DNA from: Paracoccaceae bacterium
GTDB taxonomy: Bacteria; Pseudomonadota; Alphaproteobacteria; Rhodobacterales; Rhodobacteraceae
Direction: 5' to 3'
Assembly: GCA_003535335.1 (NCBI GenBank)
Contig: DOHJ01000062.1
Location: forward strand, 572-5,701
DNA: 5,130 nucleotides
Shown here: piece by piece, positions 1 through 5,130 of the stretch
Position numbering within the stretch: position 1 is the first letter of the stretch
Layout of the letters: the number at the start of each line of letters is the position of its first letter
Notes under the pieces: generated by a model
What the model saw: only the letters and a program-made list of their open reading frames with translations
Database searches by the model: none
Told to the model about the DNA's origin: nothing
Program-made: the position numbers and the translations under genes

Positions 1-1
1 C

Positions 2-204
2 ATGTCTAAACTTGTTGCCATCTTTGTGGTTCCGGTTTTGTTGGACGTTATATTTCACCAGGAATGGCCAAGGCCGGTTGGCGTGTGCGTGTTGCTGTGT
101 GCCGCCCTGATGAGGCTGTTTTTGTTTAAACTTATGATGTGATTGATCAGGTGGTGCCTGAATACTTGCAACGGCCAAAGAATCTGCGTAAATCCCAACC
201 TTAG
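2..204 (+). pseudogene. Remnant of NDUFA9-like NAD(P)-binding (complex I-associated, SDR/epimerase-type) gene
   Basis: The ATG at 2 opens MSKLVAIF, then the frame breaks at about 26. Restoring one missing G (TTT-G-T to TTT-GGT) gives [10 protein letters not shown], the glycine-rich NAD(P)-binding loop of the atypical SDR family that includes NDUFA9. The corrected frame then runs 28-204 and reads [12 protein letters not shown] and RPDEAVFV, with one internal stop, TAA at 127-129. The last part, VVPEYL followed by PKNLRKSQP and TAG at 202-204, resembles the family's C-terminus (a PDYL/PEYL stretch, then AKNLR near the end). Family members have roughly 320 residues; only about 67 codons remain, so most of the interior, including the catalytic region, is gone. 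Seen directly: the frame break, the stop and the short length. From memory of the family: the similarity at both ends. Inferred: one large internal deletion plus point decay. Read without correction, the ATG gives a 46-codon ORF ending at 140-142, which I do not think is a real protein. Confidence 0.75.
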
Positions 205-209
205 AAAAT

Positions 210-214
210 AAGGA
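210..214 (+). promoter_or_regulatory. Shine-Dalgarno site of uppP
   Basis: AAGGA lies 6 nt before the ATG at 221, a good match in sequence and spacing. It follows the TAG of the upstream remnant by only a few bases, so uppP may once have been co-transcribed with that gene. No separate promoter is obvious between the two. Confidence 0.7.
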
Positions 215-220
215 AGCCAA

Positions 221-1027
221 ATGGGCGATAGCACCACAATTGTGGCTCTGTTTTTAGGAGCACTGGAAGGATTGACTGAATTCATTCCGGTTTCATCAAC
301 CGGGCATTTACTGTTGGCGGGCCATTTTCTGGGGTTTGAATCCGCGGGTAAAACCTTTGAGGTGGTGATCCAGCTGGGTTCGGTTCTGGCGATTTTAACG
401 CTTTACGCAGGCAAATTGTGGTCCGTATTTCGTAGCGCCCCAAATGATGCGCAATCGCGCCGCTTTATTATGTCGGTTCTGATTGCGTTTATGCCGGCAG
501 TCGTGATCGGGGTGATGGCGCATGGTTTCATTAAAACCGTATTGTTTGAAACGCCGATGCTGATTGCGATTGTGTTGATTATTGGCGGATTTATCCTGCT
601 TTGGGTGGATCGGCTGGCGTTAAAGCCGCGTTATAATGATGCAATGCGTTTTCCGCTGGGCATGTCGTTGGCAATCGGTTTTGTGCAATGTTTGGCAATG
701 ATCCCGGGCGTATCACGATCCGGATCGACCATTGTCGGGGCATTGCTGATGGGGGCTGACAAACGCTCTGCGGCTGAATTTTCATTCTTTTTATCGATGC
801 CGACAATGGCTGGCGCCTTTGCCTATGATCTTTATAAAAACCGCGATGTTCTGGACGCAGGCGCATTGAGTGAAATCGCGATCGGGTTTGTGATGGCTTT
901 TGTGGTGGCTGTGCTGGTGGTAAAATCCTTGCTGGGTTACGTCAGCAAAAACGGCTATGCGCTGTTTGGCTGGTGGCGGGTGATTGTCGGCACTGCGGCT
1001 TTGGCGGGTCTGTTGATTGTTGGCTGA
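221..1027 (+). CDS. uppP: Undecaprenyl-diphosphate phosphatase UppP (BacA family)
   Basis: This integral inner-membrane enzyme dephosphorylates undecaprenyl diphosphate to undecaprenyl phosphate, recycling the lipid carrier used for peptidoglycan and other envelope polymers; higher levels give bacitracin resistance in other bacteria. The 268 residues match the family's usual length. The first signature, [15 protein letters not shown], covers residues 15-29 and includes the two acidic residues E16 and E20, the serine pair S25-S26 and H29. The second signature, PGVSRSGST, covers 162-170 with the conserved R166. FEVVIQLGS at 46-54 is also typical. Most of the rest is hydrophobic membrane helix, with a polar stretch around 71-81. 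The ATG at 221 has a well-placed Shine-Dalgarno site and the first signature sits at the expected distance from it. The gene starts 16 nt after the NDUFA9-like remnant ends, and appears fully intact despite the decay next to it. There is no obvious terminator after its TGA. Confidence 0.97.
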   Translation: MGDSTTIVALFLGALEGLTEFIPVSSTGHLLLAGHFLGFESAGKTFEVVIQLGSVLAILTLYAGKLWSVFRSAPNDAQSRRFIMSVLIAFMPAVVIGVMAHGFIKTVLFETPMLIAIVLIIGGFILLWVDRLALKPRYNDAMRFPLGMSLAIGFVQCLAMIPGVSRSGSTIVGALLMGADKRSAAEFSFFLSMPTMAGAFAYDLYKNRDVLDAGALSEIAIGFVMAFVVAVLVVKSLLGYVSKNGYALFGWWRVIVGTAALAGLLIVG

Positions 1028-1056
1028 AAAGTACGGGTTCCTTTTTGGCTCAGGCT

Positions 1057-1065
1057 TGGTAATAT
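1057..1065 (+). promoter_or_regulatory. Possible extended -10 promoter element upstream of the secreted-protein gene
   Basis: TGGTAATAT fits an extended -10 (TGn followed by TAATAT), but no good -35 hexamer lies 16-18 bp upstream. If used, it would give a leader of about 110 nt before the ATG at 1185. The whole 1028-1184 spacer otherwise shows nothing I can name: no Rho-independent terminator after uppP and no recognisable gene fragment. A 25-codon ORF at 1104-1181 (MQGVAMAK...) lacks support. Confidence 0.25.
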
Positions 1066-1172
1066 TGCATGGTTTTAACGGTGCATTTAGGACGGGTTAA
1101 TTCATGCAAGGCGTAGCTATGGCCAAAACAGCAATGCCGCCCAGAACTGTCCGGACTGGAAACGAGATATTG

Positions 1173-1177
1173 GGAGA
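1173..1177 (+). promoter_or_regulatory. Shine-Dalgarno site of the secreted-protein gene
   Basis: GGAGA lies 7 nt before the ATG at 1185. A second purine run, AAGGG, touches the ATG directly and is too close to act as the ribosome site. This supports 1185 as the start, which also gives a clean signal peptide. Confidence 0.65.
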
Positions 1178-1184
1178 ATAAGGG

Positions 1185-1889
1185 ATGAAAATACTCGTAT
1201 CATTGGCCATTGCCGCTTTAGGATCGGTTGCGACAGCGGGCACTATTTCTCCTCCCGCAGGGTGCAGCGCTTATTTAACGGTCCAGATGAAAAGCTGCGA
1301 GGTTTCGCATTATTGGACATGTCAGGATGAACCGGAGGGCCAGCACTGGATCATGTCGGTTGATGCCGATGGTCCCGTCTATTTGCAGCATCTGGATAAT
1401 GAATTTCGCTGGCTTGACAGTGTGGGTTTAAGAAGCGGTTATGGCCATTCCTTAATCACACCTGAACCGGACGCCAATTCTATAACCGACCTGCTCACAA
1501 CCGGACGGGATGATTTTGAGTTTGCGCAAAATATCCTGCAAGATGGCAACGGGATCGATCAGGAGCAGGTCGTAGGATATGATAAATTAAACGGCGCCAA
1601 GGTGAAAATTGATGGTGAAATTCTGTTGGTGACCGAATTTGTCATAGAAACGCGATCTAATTCTAGCGGCCGGCCTGTGCGCACGACGGGTAATCAATAT
1701 GTAAGCGAGCGGTTCCGGTTGTTTTTTCAGGGCCGCGAAACAGAAACATCGGGCGGTGAAACCTTTCATTACGACAATTCACCGGTTTTGTTTATCGAAC
1801 CGGGCCAAGCAGGATTTTTATCGGACAAGCCCGAATATGGGTGCAATCAGATGATGTCACATCTGCCGGACGTAAACATTCCCGGTTAA
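1185..1889 (+). CDS. Secreted (periplasmic) protein of unknown function, four cysteines
   Basis: I do not recognise a named domain. The 234-residue product starts with a classical signal peptide: a short basic start (MK), a hydrophobic core at about 3-16 and a likely signal peptidase I site after VATA (residue 18). There is no lipobox cysteine, so the mature protein is probably soluble in the periplasm. The mature part has just four cysteines, at 27, 38, 46 and 220, which could form two disulfides and tie the N-terminal segment (CSAYL...C...HYWTC) to the C-terminal tail (EYGC). The remainder is rich in alternating polar and hydrophobic residues and aromatic pairs, suggesting mostly beta structure, with a possible substrate- or ligand-binding fold. 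It is separated from uppP by 157 nt and is convergent with the LysE-type gene, so it is probably transcribed alone or by read-through from uppP. The reading frame, start signal and signal peptide make it a real gene; any function would be a guess. Confidence 0.85.
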   Translation: MKILVSLAIAALGSVATAGTISPPAGCSAYLTVQMKSCEVSHYWTCQDEPEGQHWIMSVDADGPVYLQHLDNEFRWLDSVGLRSGYGHSLITPEPDANSITDLLTTGRDDFEFAQNILQDGNGIDQEQVVGYDKLNGAKVKIDGEILLVTEFVIETRSNSSGRPVRTTGNQYVSERFRLFFQGRETETSGGETFHYDNSPVLFIEPGQAGFLSDKPEYGCNQMMSHLPDVNIPG

Positions 1890-1910
1890 CAGTTGGCAAG
1901 CCGTACTGTT
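1888..1910. repeat. Short inverted repeat between convergent genes (weak terminator candidate)
   Basis: AACAGT (1888-1893) and ACTGTT (1905-1910) are perfect inverted arms of 6 bp around an 11-nt loop, overlapping the stop codon of the secreted-protein gene. The stem is A/T-rich and has no following T-run on either strand, so it is a poor intrinsic terminator. The 52-bp gap to the end of the LysE-type gene holds nothing else visible. Confidence 0.25.
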
Positions 1911-1941
1911 CTTGGCGATTATGAAGCAATCACAGCCGCTG

Positions 1942-2532
1942 TTATGGTGCCAGCATTAACCAAAGCGCAACAATCGCCAGACAAATGGCAAAGCCTGTAT
2001 TTAGGTAACGCGCGGCCTTTGCCGATTGAAACAGCTGCGCCAAGCTTTGGCCGGCCATGGTCCAGACTAAAAAAGCGACCATGTTATTTATGGTGAAAAT
2101 TCCGGCAATTACAGCTGTTTGGCCCAGTGTTGTTGCCTGAAATTGTGAAAACATCAGTGCCATAATCAGATAACCCTTGGGGTTTAGCAGTAACAATATT
2201 GCGCCGGCGAACGGGCCTGCAGGTTTTGCATTCACTAACTCTGGACCGGTTTGGCTGCGGTAAATTTTATAGGCAAGCCAGAAAATATAAACCGCACCAG
2301 CCTTTTGCAGGATGCCAAATACGATGCTTTGCGCATTAAACACCACCGTAAACCCGGCCCCGATTGCAAAGCTGGCGATAAATGTTGCCAGATGATAACC
2401 CAGATTGGCAGGCATACTGGCCTTTAATCCGTAGCGCGCCCCAAGCGCGGCAAAAAACATGTTTCCAGGCCCGGGACTGTAAGCCAAGGGAAATAAAAAT
2501 AGTATCAGTAGGGTCGCTTCGTTTAATGTCAT
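1942..2532 (-). CDS. LysE/RhtB-family amino-acid exporter
   Basis: This is a small inner-membrane exporter that probably moves an amino acid or derivative out of the cell, driven by the ion gradient. The 196 residues, very hydrophobic with about six membrane helices, fit the family (roughly 195-215). The N-terminal SPGPGN at 19-24 followed by GARYGLKASM is the family hallmark, then NLGYHLATFI. A KAGAVYIFWLAYKIYRS segment at 77-93 and the LLNPKGYLIM segment at 115-124 correspond to the conserved third helix and the NPK motif. The substrate cannot be told from sequence. A TTG two codons upstream (2538) also opens the frame, but AGGGA at 2540-2544 stands 7 nt from the ATG and only 1 nt from the TTG, so I use the ATG at 2532. 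It is the only gene on this strand: convergent with the secreted protein, divergent from mtgA. It breaks an otherwise co-directional block and may be a later insertion into the order. Confidence 0.9.
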   Translation of the reverse strand: MTLNEATLLILFLFPLAYSPGPGNMFFAALGARYGLKASMPANLGYHLATFIASFAIGAGFTVVFNAQSIVFGILQKAGAVYIFWLAYKIYRSQTGPELVNAKPAGPFAGAILLLLNPKGYLIMALMFSQFQATTLGQTAVIAGIFTINNMVAFLVWTMAGQSLAQLFQSAKAARYLNTGFAICLAIVALWLMLAP

Positions 2533-2539
2533 GGCCAAA

Positions 2540-2544
2540 TCCCT
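2540..2544 (-). promoter_or_regulatory. Shine-Dalgarno site of the LysE-type gene
   Basis: On the minus strand AGGGA precedes the ATG (2532-2530) by 7 nt. It decides the start in favour of ATG over the TTG at 2538-2536. Confidence 0.6.
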
Positions 2545-2657
2545 ATGGTTGAACTAACTGAATATTCGGTAAAATTGTGCAAATCGACCCGAATGATGCG
2601 CAATGAAACATCACGCAGGGGTTGACCTGACCCTGCTTGGCATGGCTAAGCTCTTGC
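2545..2657. promoter_or_regulatory. Divergent intergenic region between the LysE-type gene and mtgA
   Basis: Both flanking genes read outward, so this stretch must hold at least one promoter. The A/T-rich part at about 2551-2586 contains the 8-bp palindrome GAATATTC (2560-2567) and would suit the exporter promoter or its regulator, but no hexamer pair is convincing. On the plus strand TTGACC at 2622-2627 is a fair -35 match; the best partner near 2645-2652 is poor. No LysR-type or Lrp-type regulator gene is adjacent in the window. Confidence 0.35.
2615..2636. repeat. Inverted repeat GCAGGG-N10-CCCTGC upstream of mtgA
   Basis: Perfect 6-bp arms at 2615-2620 and 2631-2636 surround a 10-nt centre (GTTGACCTGA). 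The dyad overlaps the TTGACC promoter-like hexamer and ends about 21 nt before the chosen mtgA start. It could be an operator or a small RNA hairpin. No T-run follows, so it is not a terminator. Arms of 6 bp can arise by chance. Confidence 0.3.
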
Positions 2658-3407
2658 GTGGTGAAAACGGCAAAAAAGAAAGCCCCGGCAAAGAAAAAGC
2701 CGAAGACGGCAAAACCCGAAAAGCAAAGGCGTTTTCGGCCCTTTCGCTGGGTGCGAAAATGGCTGTTTCGGGCCGGCTTGGCGGTTGTGGCCGTGGTTTT
2801 GCTGGCCGTGGCTTTTTACTCGTTTATAAACCCGCCAACCACACCTTATATCATGTCCGAATCCCGCCGTCTGGGTAATGTTGACCGCACTTGGGTTTCA
2901 ATCGGGCAAGTTTCGCCGCGGCTGGCACGATCTGTTGTTGCGGCCGAAGACGCTAATTTTTGCGATCACTGGGGTTTTGACGTGGCTGCCATTCGGGCCG
3001 CAATAACCCAGGGCGGTGCGCGTGGTGCGTCAACAATCAGTCAGCAAGTTGTGAAAAACGTCTACCTGTGGCAGGGGCGCAGTTGGCCGCGCAAGGCGCT
3101 TGAGGCTGTGCTGACGCCACTGGTTGAAATATTCTGGTCAAAACGCAGAATATTGGAAGTCTATTTAAACGTGGCCGAATTTGACGAGGGCGTTTTTGGC
3201 ATCGAGGCCGCCTCTCGGCATTATTTCGGGGTCGGGCCGGATAAACTAAGCGCCGTTCAGGCCGCGCGTTTGGCCGCAGTGCTGCCCAATCCAAAAGGGC
3301 GCTCGGCCTCAAAGCCAACCGCAAAGATACGCAAACGCAGCCGCGCAATTCTTAGCGGGGCGGCAACAATTTTGGCGGATGGGCGCTCTGTTTGTTTCGA
3401 AGGTTGA
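2658..3407 (+). CDS. mtgA: Monofunctional biosynthetic peptidoglycan transglycosylase MtgA (GT51)
   Basis: MtgA polymerises lipid II into glycan strands on the outer face of the inner membrane, without a transpeptidase domain. From the GTG at 2658 it has 249 residues, normal for the family. Order: a Lys/Arg/Pro/Ala-rich cytoplasmic tail (about 1-34), one membrane helix (about 37-57), then the GT51 domain. All GT51 motifs are present: EDANFCDHWGFD at 97-108 with catalytic E97; GASTISQQVVKN at 123-134; RKALEA at 145-150 with the second glutamate E149; KRRILEVYLN at 162-171; and GIEAASRHYF at about 181-190. The start is uncertain. The frame opens as far up as a TTG at 2637, GTG codons stand at 2658 and 2661, and none has a good Shine-Dalgarno site. 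I prefer GTG because it gives MVKTAKKKAP, like related basic tails. It is probably the first gene of a unit with the GST-fold gene (57-nt gap) and queG. Confidence 0.94.
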   Translation: MVKTAKKKAPAKKKPKTAKPEKQRRFRPFRWVRKWLFRAGLAVVAVVLLAVAFYSFINPPTTPYIMSESRRLGNVDRTWVSIGQVSPRLARSVVAAEDANFCDHWGFDVAAIRAAITQGGARGASTISQQVVKNVYLWQGRSWPRKALEAVLTPLVEIFWSKRRILEVYLNVAEFDEGVFGIEAASRHYFGVGPDKLSAVQAARLAAVLPNPKGRSASKPTAKIRKRSRAILSGAATILADGRSVCFEG

Positions 3408-3464
3408 TATTAAGGTGCAACTGCGGCTAATAGAAAGACAAGCCCCCAAAAGAGTGATTTGACT

Positions 3465-4130
3465 ATGAACCGACTATATCATGTGCCGCTATCGCCATTT
3501 TGCCGCAAGGTGCGCTTGTCGCTGGCGGAAAAGAAAATCGAAGTTGAGCTGGTAGAGGAAAAATACTGGTTGCAAGATGCGGATTTCATGCGGCGCAATC
3601 CGGCGGGCATGGTGCCGGTTTTAAAAATGGATGGCATGACAATGGCCGAATCCGCCCCGATTTGCGAGTATCTGGAAGAAGCGTATCCAACCCCGTCGTT
3701 GCTGCCCAAAGATGCCAAGGAACGTTTCGAGGTCCGCCGTCTGGTCAGCTGGTTCGATGATAAATTCCATAGCGAAGTTACCGCAAGGTTGCTTTATGAG
3801 CGGGTTAATAAAAAGGTAATGGGTCAAGGGTATCCGGATAGCAAGAATATTAAAATGGGTGCGCGCAAAATCAAATTCCATCTGGATTATATGGGCTGGC
3901 TGCTGGATCAGCGCCGCTGGCTGGCGGGTAATCAAATGAGCTTGGCCGATTTTGCTGCCGCTGCGCATTTGTCGTCGCTGGATTACATTTCAGATGTGGA
4001 TTGGAATCTAAACGAAAACGTGCGCGACTGGTATGCCAAGATTAAATCACGTCCGGCGTTTCGTTCCATTTTGGCCGATCAGGTTTCGGGATTTCCACCG
4101 CCGCAGCACTATACGGATCTGGATTTTTGA
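3465..4130 (+). CDS. fzlA: GST-fold protein, probably FtsZ-binding division protein FzlA
   Basis: The 221-residue product has the glutathione S-transferase fold: a thioredoxin-like N-terminal domain (about 1-78) with SPFCRKVRL at 10-18, the cis-proline loop MVPVL at 49-53 and ESAP at 62-65 where GSTs bind the glutamyl part of glutathione; then a helical domain with the SLADF N-capping box at 159-163. FzlA of Caulobacter, known from the literature, is a GST-fold protein without clear GST activity that binds FtsZ and promotes septal wall synthesis through FtsW/FtsI. Features here that recall FzlA are a tryptophan at 35 (compare its W38) and the C-terminal tail [11 protein letters not shown], which ends in an acidic residue near the position of its critical D227. 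These correspondences are from memory, unaligned. The ATG at 3465 is preceded by AAAAGAG at 3448-3454, 10 nt away; a TTG two codons upstream is too close to that site. The stop overlaps the queG start. If not FzlA, it is a generic bacterial GST. Confidence 0.85.
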   Translation: MNRLYHVPLSPFCRKVRLSLAEKKIEVELVEEKYWLQDADFMRRNPAGMVPVLKMDGMTMAESAPICEYLEEAYPTPSLLPKDAKERFEVRRLVSWFDDKFHSEVTARLLYERVNKKVMGQGYPDSKNIKMGARKIKFHLDYMGWLLDQRRWLAGNQMSLADFAAAAHLSSLDYISDVDWNLNENVRDWYAKIKSRPAFRSILADQVSGFPPPQHYTDLDF

Positions 4131-5130
4131 CGGCCCAGTTAAAGGAACGTTTGACAGACTATGCCTTTGAGGCTGGATTTACCAACATGGGCGTGTGTCG
4201 CACAACCGATGTGCCCCAAATTGCCGAACGCCTGAAAACCTATGTCGACAAGGGCCGCCATGGCAAAATGAAATGGATGGCCGAGCGCATGAACTGGCGT
4301 GGTGATCCAAGCGAGTTGTGGCCCGAATGCCGATCGGTGATCATGCTGGCCGAACCCTACACACCGCAGCATGATCCGATGGAAGTGATCGAAATGGCGG
4401 ACCGCGCCGCAATTTCGGTTTATGCCCAGAATAAGGATTACCACGAGATCGTTAAAAAGCGCCTGAAACGCGTTGGGCGCTGGTTGCTAGAGCAGGTGCC
4501 AAACGAGCAGATTAAGGTGTTTGTCGACACCGCCCCTGTGATGGAAAAGCCGCTGGCGGCCGCGGCTGGTCTTGGCTGGCAGGGAAAACATACCAATCTG
4601 GTGGGCCGTGATCTGGGCAGCTGGTTTTTTCTAGGCTCGATATTTACTACGATCGAATTGCCTGTAGACGGGCGCGGCAAAGGCAATTGCGGCAGCTGCA
4701 CGGCCTGCTTGGATGCTTGCCCGACCGATGCTTTTCCAGCGCCTTACCAGCTGGATGCGCGGCGCTGCATTTCGTATTTAACCATCGAGCTGGACGGCCC
4801 AGTTGAGGAAGAATTCCGGCCAATGCTGGGAAACCGGATTTATGGCTGCGATGATTGTCTGGCCGTTTGCCCGTGGAACAAATTTGCCCAAGAAGCCCGC
4901 GAAATGCGGTTTGTAGCGCGCGAAGAACTGAAGGCCCCAAAACTGGCAGAGTTGGCACAACTGGATGACGCGGCTTTTCGTACAATGTTTTCCGGAAGTC
5001 CGGTAAAACGCATTAAGCGCCACAGGTTCGTTCGTAATGTGCTTTATGCAATCGGAAATTCCGGTGACGCATCTTTGCGCGAAGTCGCCCAAGGTTTGAC
5101 AAATGACGAAGCGGATGTTGTGGCGGATGC
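4127..5130 (+). CDS. queG: Epoxyqueuosine reductase QueG (3' end beyond window)
   Basis: QueG is a cytoplasmic, cobalamin-dependent iron-sulfur enzyme that reduces epoxyqueuosine to queuosine at position 34 of GUN-anticodon tRNAs, the last step of queuosine synthesis. The frame is open for 334 codons to the window edge with no stop; relatives have about 350-380, so little is missing. Seen: DYH at 104-106, [12 protein letters not shown] at 133-144 with the catalytic aspartate at D134 (same number as in E. coli, from memory), and WQGKHTNL at 151-158. Two 4Fe-4S ferredoxin-type cysteine sets follow: [12 protein letters not shown] at 188-199 and CDDCLAVCP at 241-249, with C214 in [10 protein letters not shown] likely completing the second cluster. 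The C-terminal part, from about 265 on, is the start of the helical tRNA-binding repeats. No ATG lies near the N-terminus; the TTG at 4127 gives MTAQLKERL and overlaps the TGA of the preceding gene (TTGA), which suggests translational coupling. Confidence 0.95.
   Translation, partial: MTAQLKERLTDYAFEAGFTNMGVCRTTDVPQIAERLKTYVDKGRHGKMKWMAERMNWRGDPSELWPECRSVIMLAEPYTPQHDPMEVIEMADRAAISVYAQNKDYHEIVKKRLKRVGRWLLEQVPNEQIKVFVDTAPVMEKPLAAAAGLGWQGKHTNLVGRDLGSWFFLGSIFTTIELPVDGRGKGNCGSCTACLDACPTDAFPAPYQLDARRCISYLTIELDGPVEEEFRPMLGNRIYGCDDCLAVCPWNKFAQEAREMRFVAREELKAPKLAELAQLDDAAFRTMFSGSPVKRIKRHRFVRNVLYAIGNSGDASLREVAQGLTNDEADVVAD

Noticed and set aside
2..142. 46-codon uncorrected ORF from the ATG at 2 as a real small membrane protein
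   Set aside because: Its hydrophobic character after residue 8 is the out-of-frame reading of a recognisable NDUFA9-like coding sequence.
1028..1060. T-rich stretch after uppP as an intrinsic terminator
   Set aside because: The CTTTTT run at 1041-1046 is not preceded by a G/C-rich stem-loop.
1069..1100. Two TTAA half-sites (1075-1078 and 1097-1100) as a CtrA binding site
   Set aside because: CtrA sites need TTAA-N7-TTAA; the spacing here is 18 nt.
1104..1181. 25-codon ORF (MQGVAMAK...) just upstream of the secreted-protein gene, possible leader peptide
   Set aside because: No Shine-Dalgarno site, no runs of regulatory codons and no attenuator-like hairpin series; likely chance.
1942..2096. 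Plus-strand ORF at 1893-2096 over the end of the exporter gene
   Set aside because: It lies antisense to a clear LysE-type coding sequence, has no ribosome site and no recognisable product.
2603..2878. 91-codon plus-strand ORF overlapping mtgA in another frame
   Set aside because: Beyond the start region it is a Gly/Arg/Lys-rich shadow of mtgA; the GT51 motifs lie in the other frame. Only its possible ATG at 2642 is worth noting, as part of the mtgA start question.
4139..5092. Four minus-strand ORFs across queG
   Set aside because: They are antisense shadows: the plus-strand frame is open throughout and carries all QueG motifs, while the minus-strand translations show no known domain.

Overview
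The window looks like ordinary chromosome from an alphaproteobacterium, most likely a member of the Rhodobacterales with a moderate G+C content (near 50% by eye). This rests on the protein families present (an alphaproteobacterial-type FzlA/GST, a Rhodobacteraceae-style QueG, UppP and MtgA) and on a gene remnant resembling the NDUFA9-like complex I-associated protein, which I recall lying beside uppP in this order. There is no tRNA, rRNA, CRISPR array, insertion sequence or phage gene in view.

Layout, left to right. 2-204 (+): a decayed remnant of an NDUFA9-like NAD(P)-binding gene, with a frameshift, an in-frame stop and most of the gene missing. 221-1027 (+): uppP, intact. 1028-1184: a spacer with at most a weak promoter. 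1185-1889 (+): a secreted protein of unknown function. 1942-2532 (-): a LysE/RhtB-type amino-acid exporter, convergent with the secreted protein gene and divergent from the next gene. 2658-3407 (+): mtgA, the monofunctional peptidoglycan glycosyltransferase. 3465-4130 (+): a GST-fold protein that is probably the FtsZ-binding division protein FzlA. 4127-5130 (+): queG, epoxyqueuosine reductase, starting at TTG overlapping the previous stop and running off the right edge.

How the genes work together. Three of the proteins serve cell-wall growth and division: UppP recycles the undecaprenyl carrier, MtgA polymerises glycan strands from lipid II, and FzlA (if correctly named) links FtsZ to septal wall synthesis. 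mtgA, fzlA and queG are co-directional with a 57-nt gap and then a 4-nt overlap, so they probably form one transcription unit. QueG carries out the last step of queuosine synthesis in tRNA and has no obvious functional link to the wall genes. The LysE-type gene has its own promoter region on the other strand.

I found no convincing new multi-gene system. The points most worth a second look are the broken NDUFA9-like gene, the FzlA assignment, the conserved-looking secreted protein of unknown role, and the unclear translation start of mtgA.
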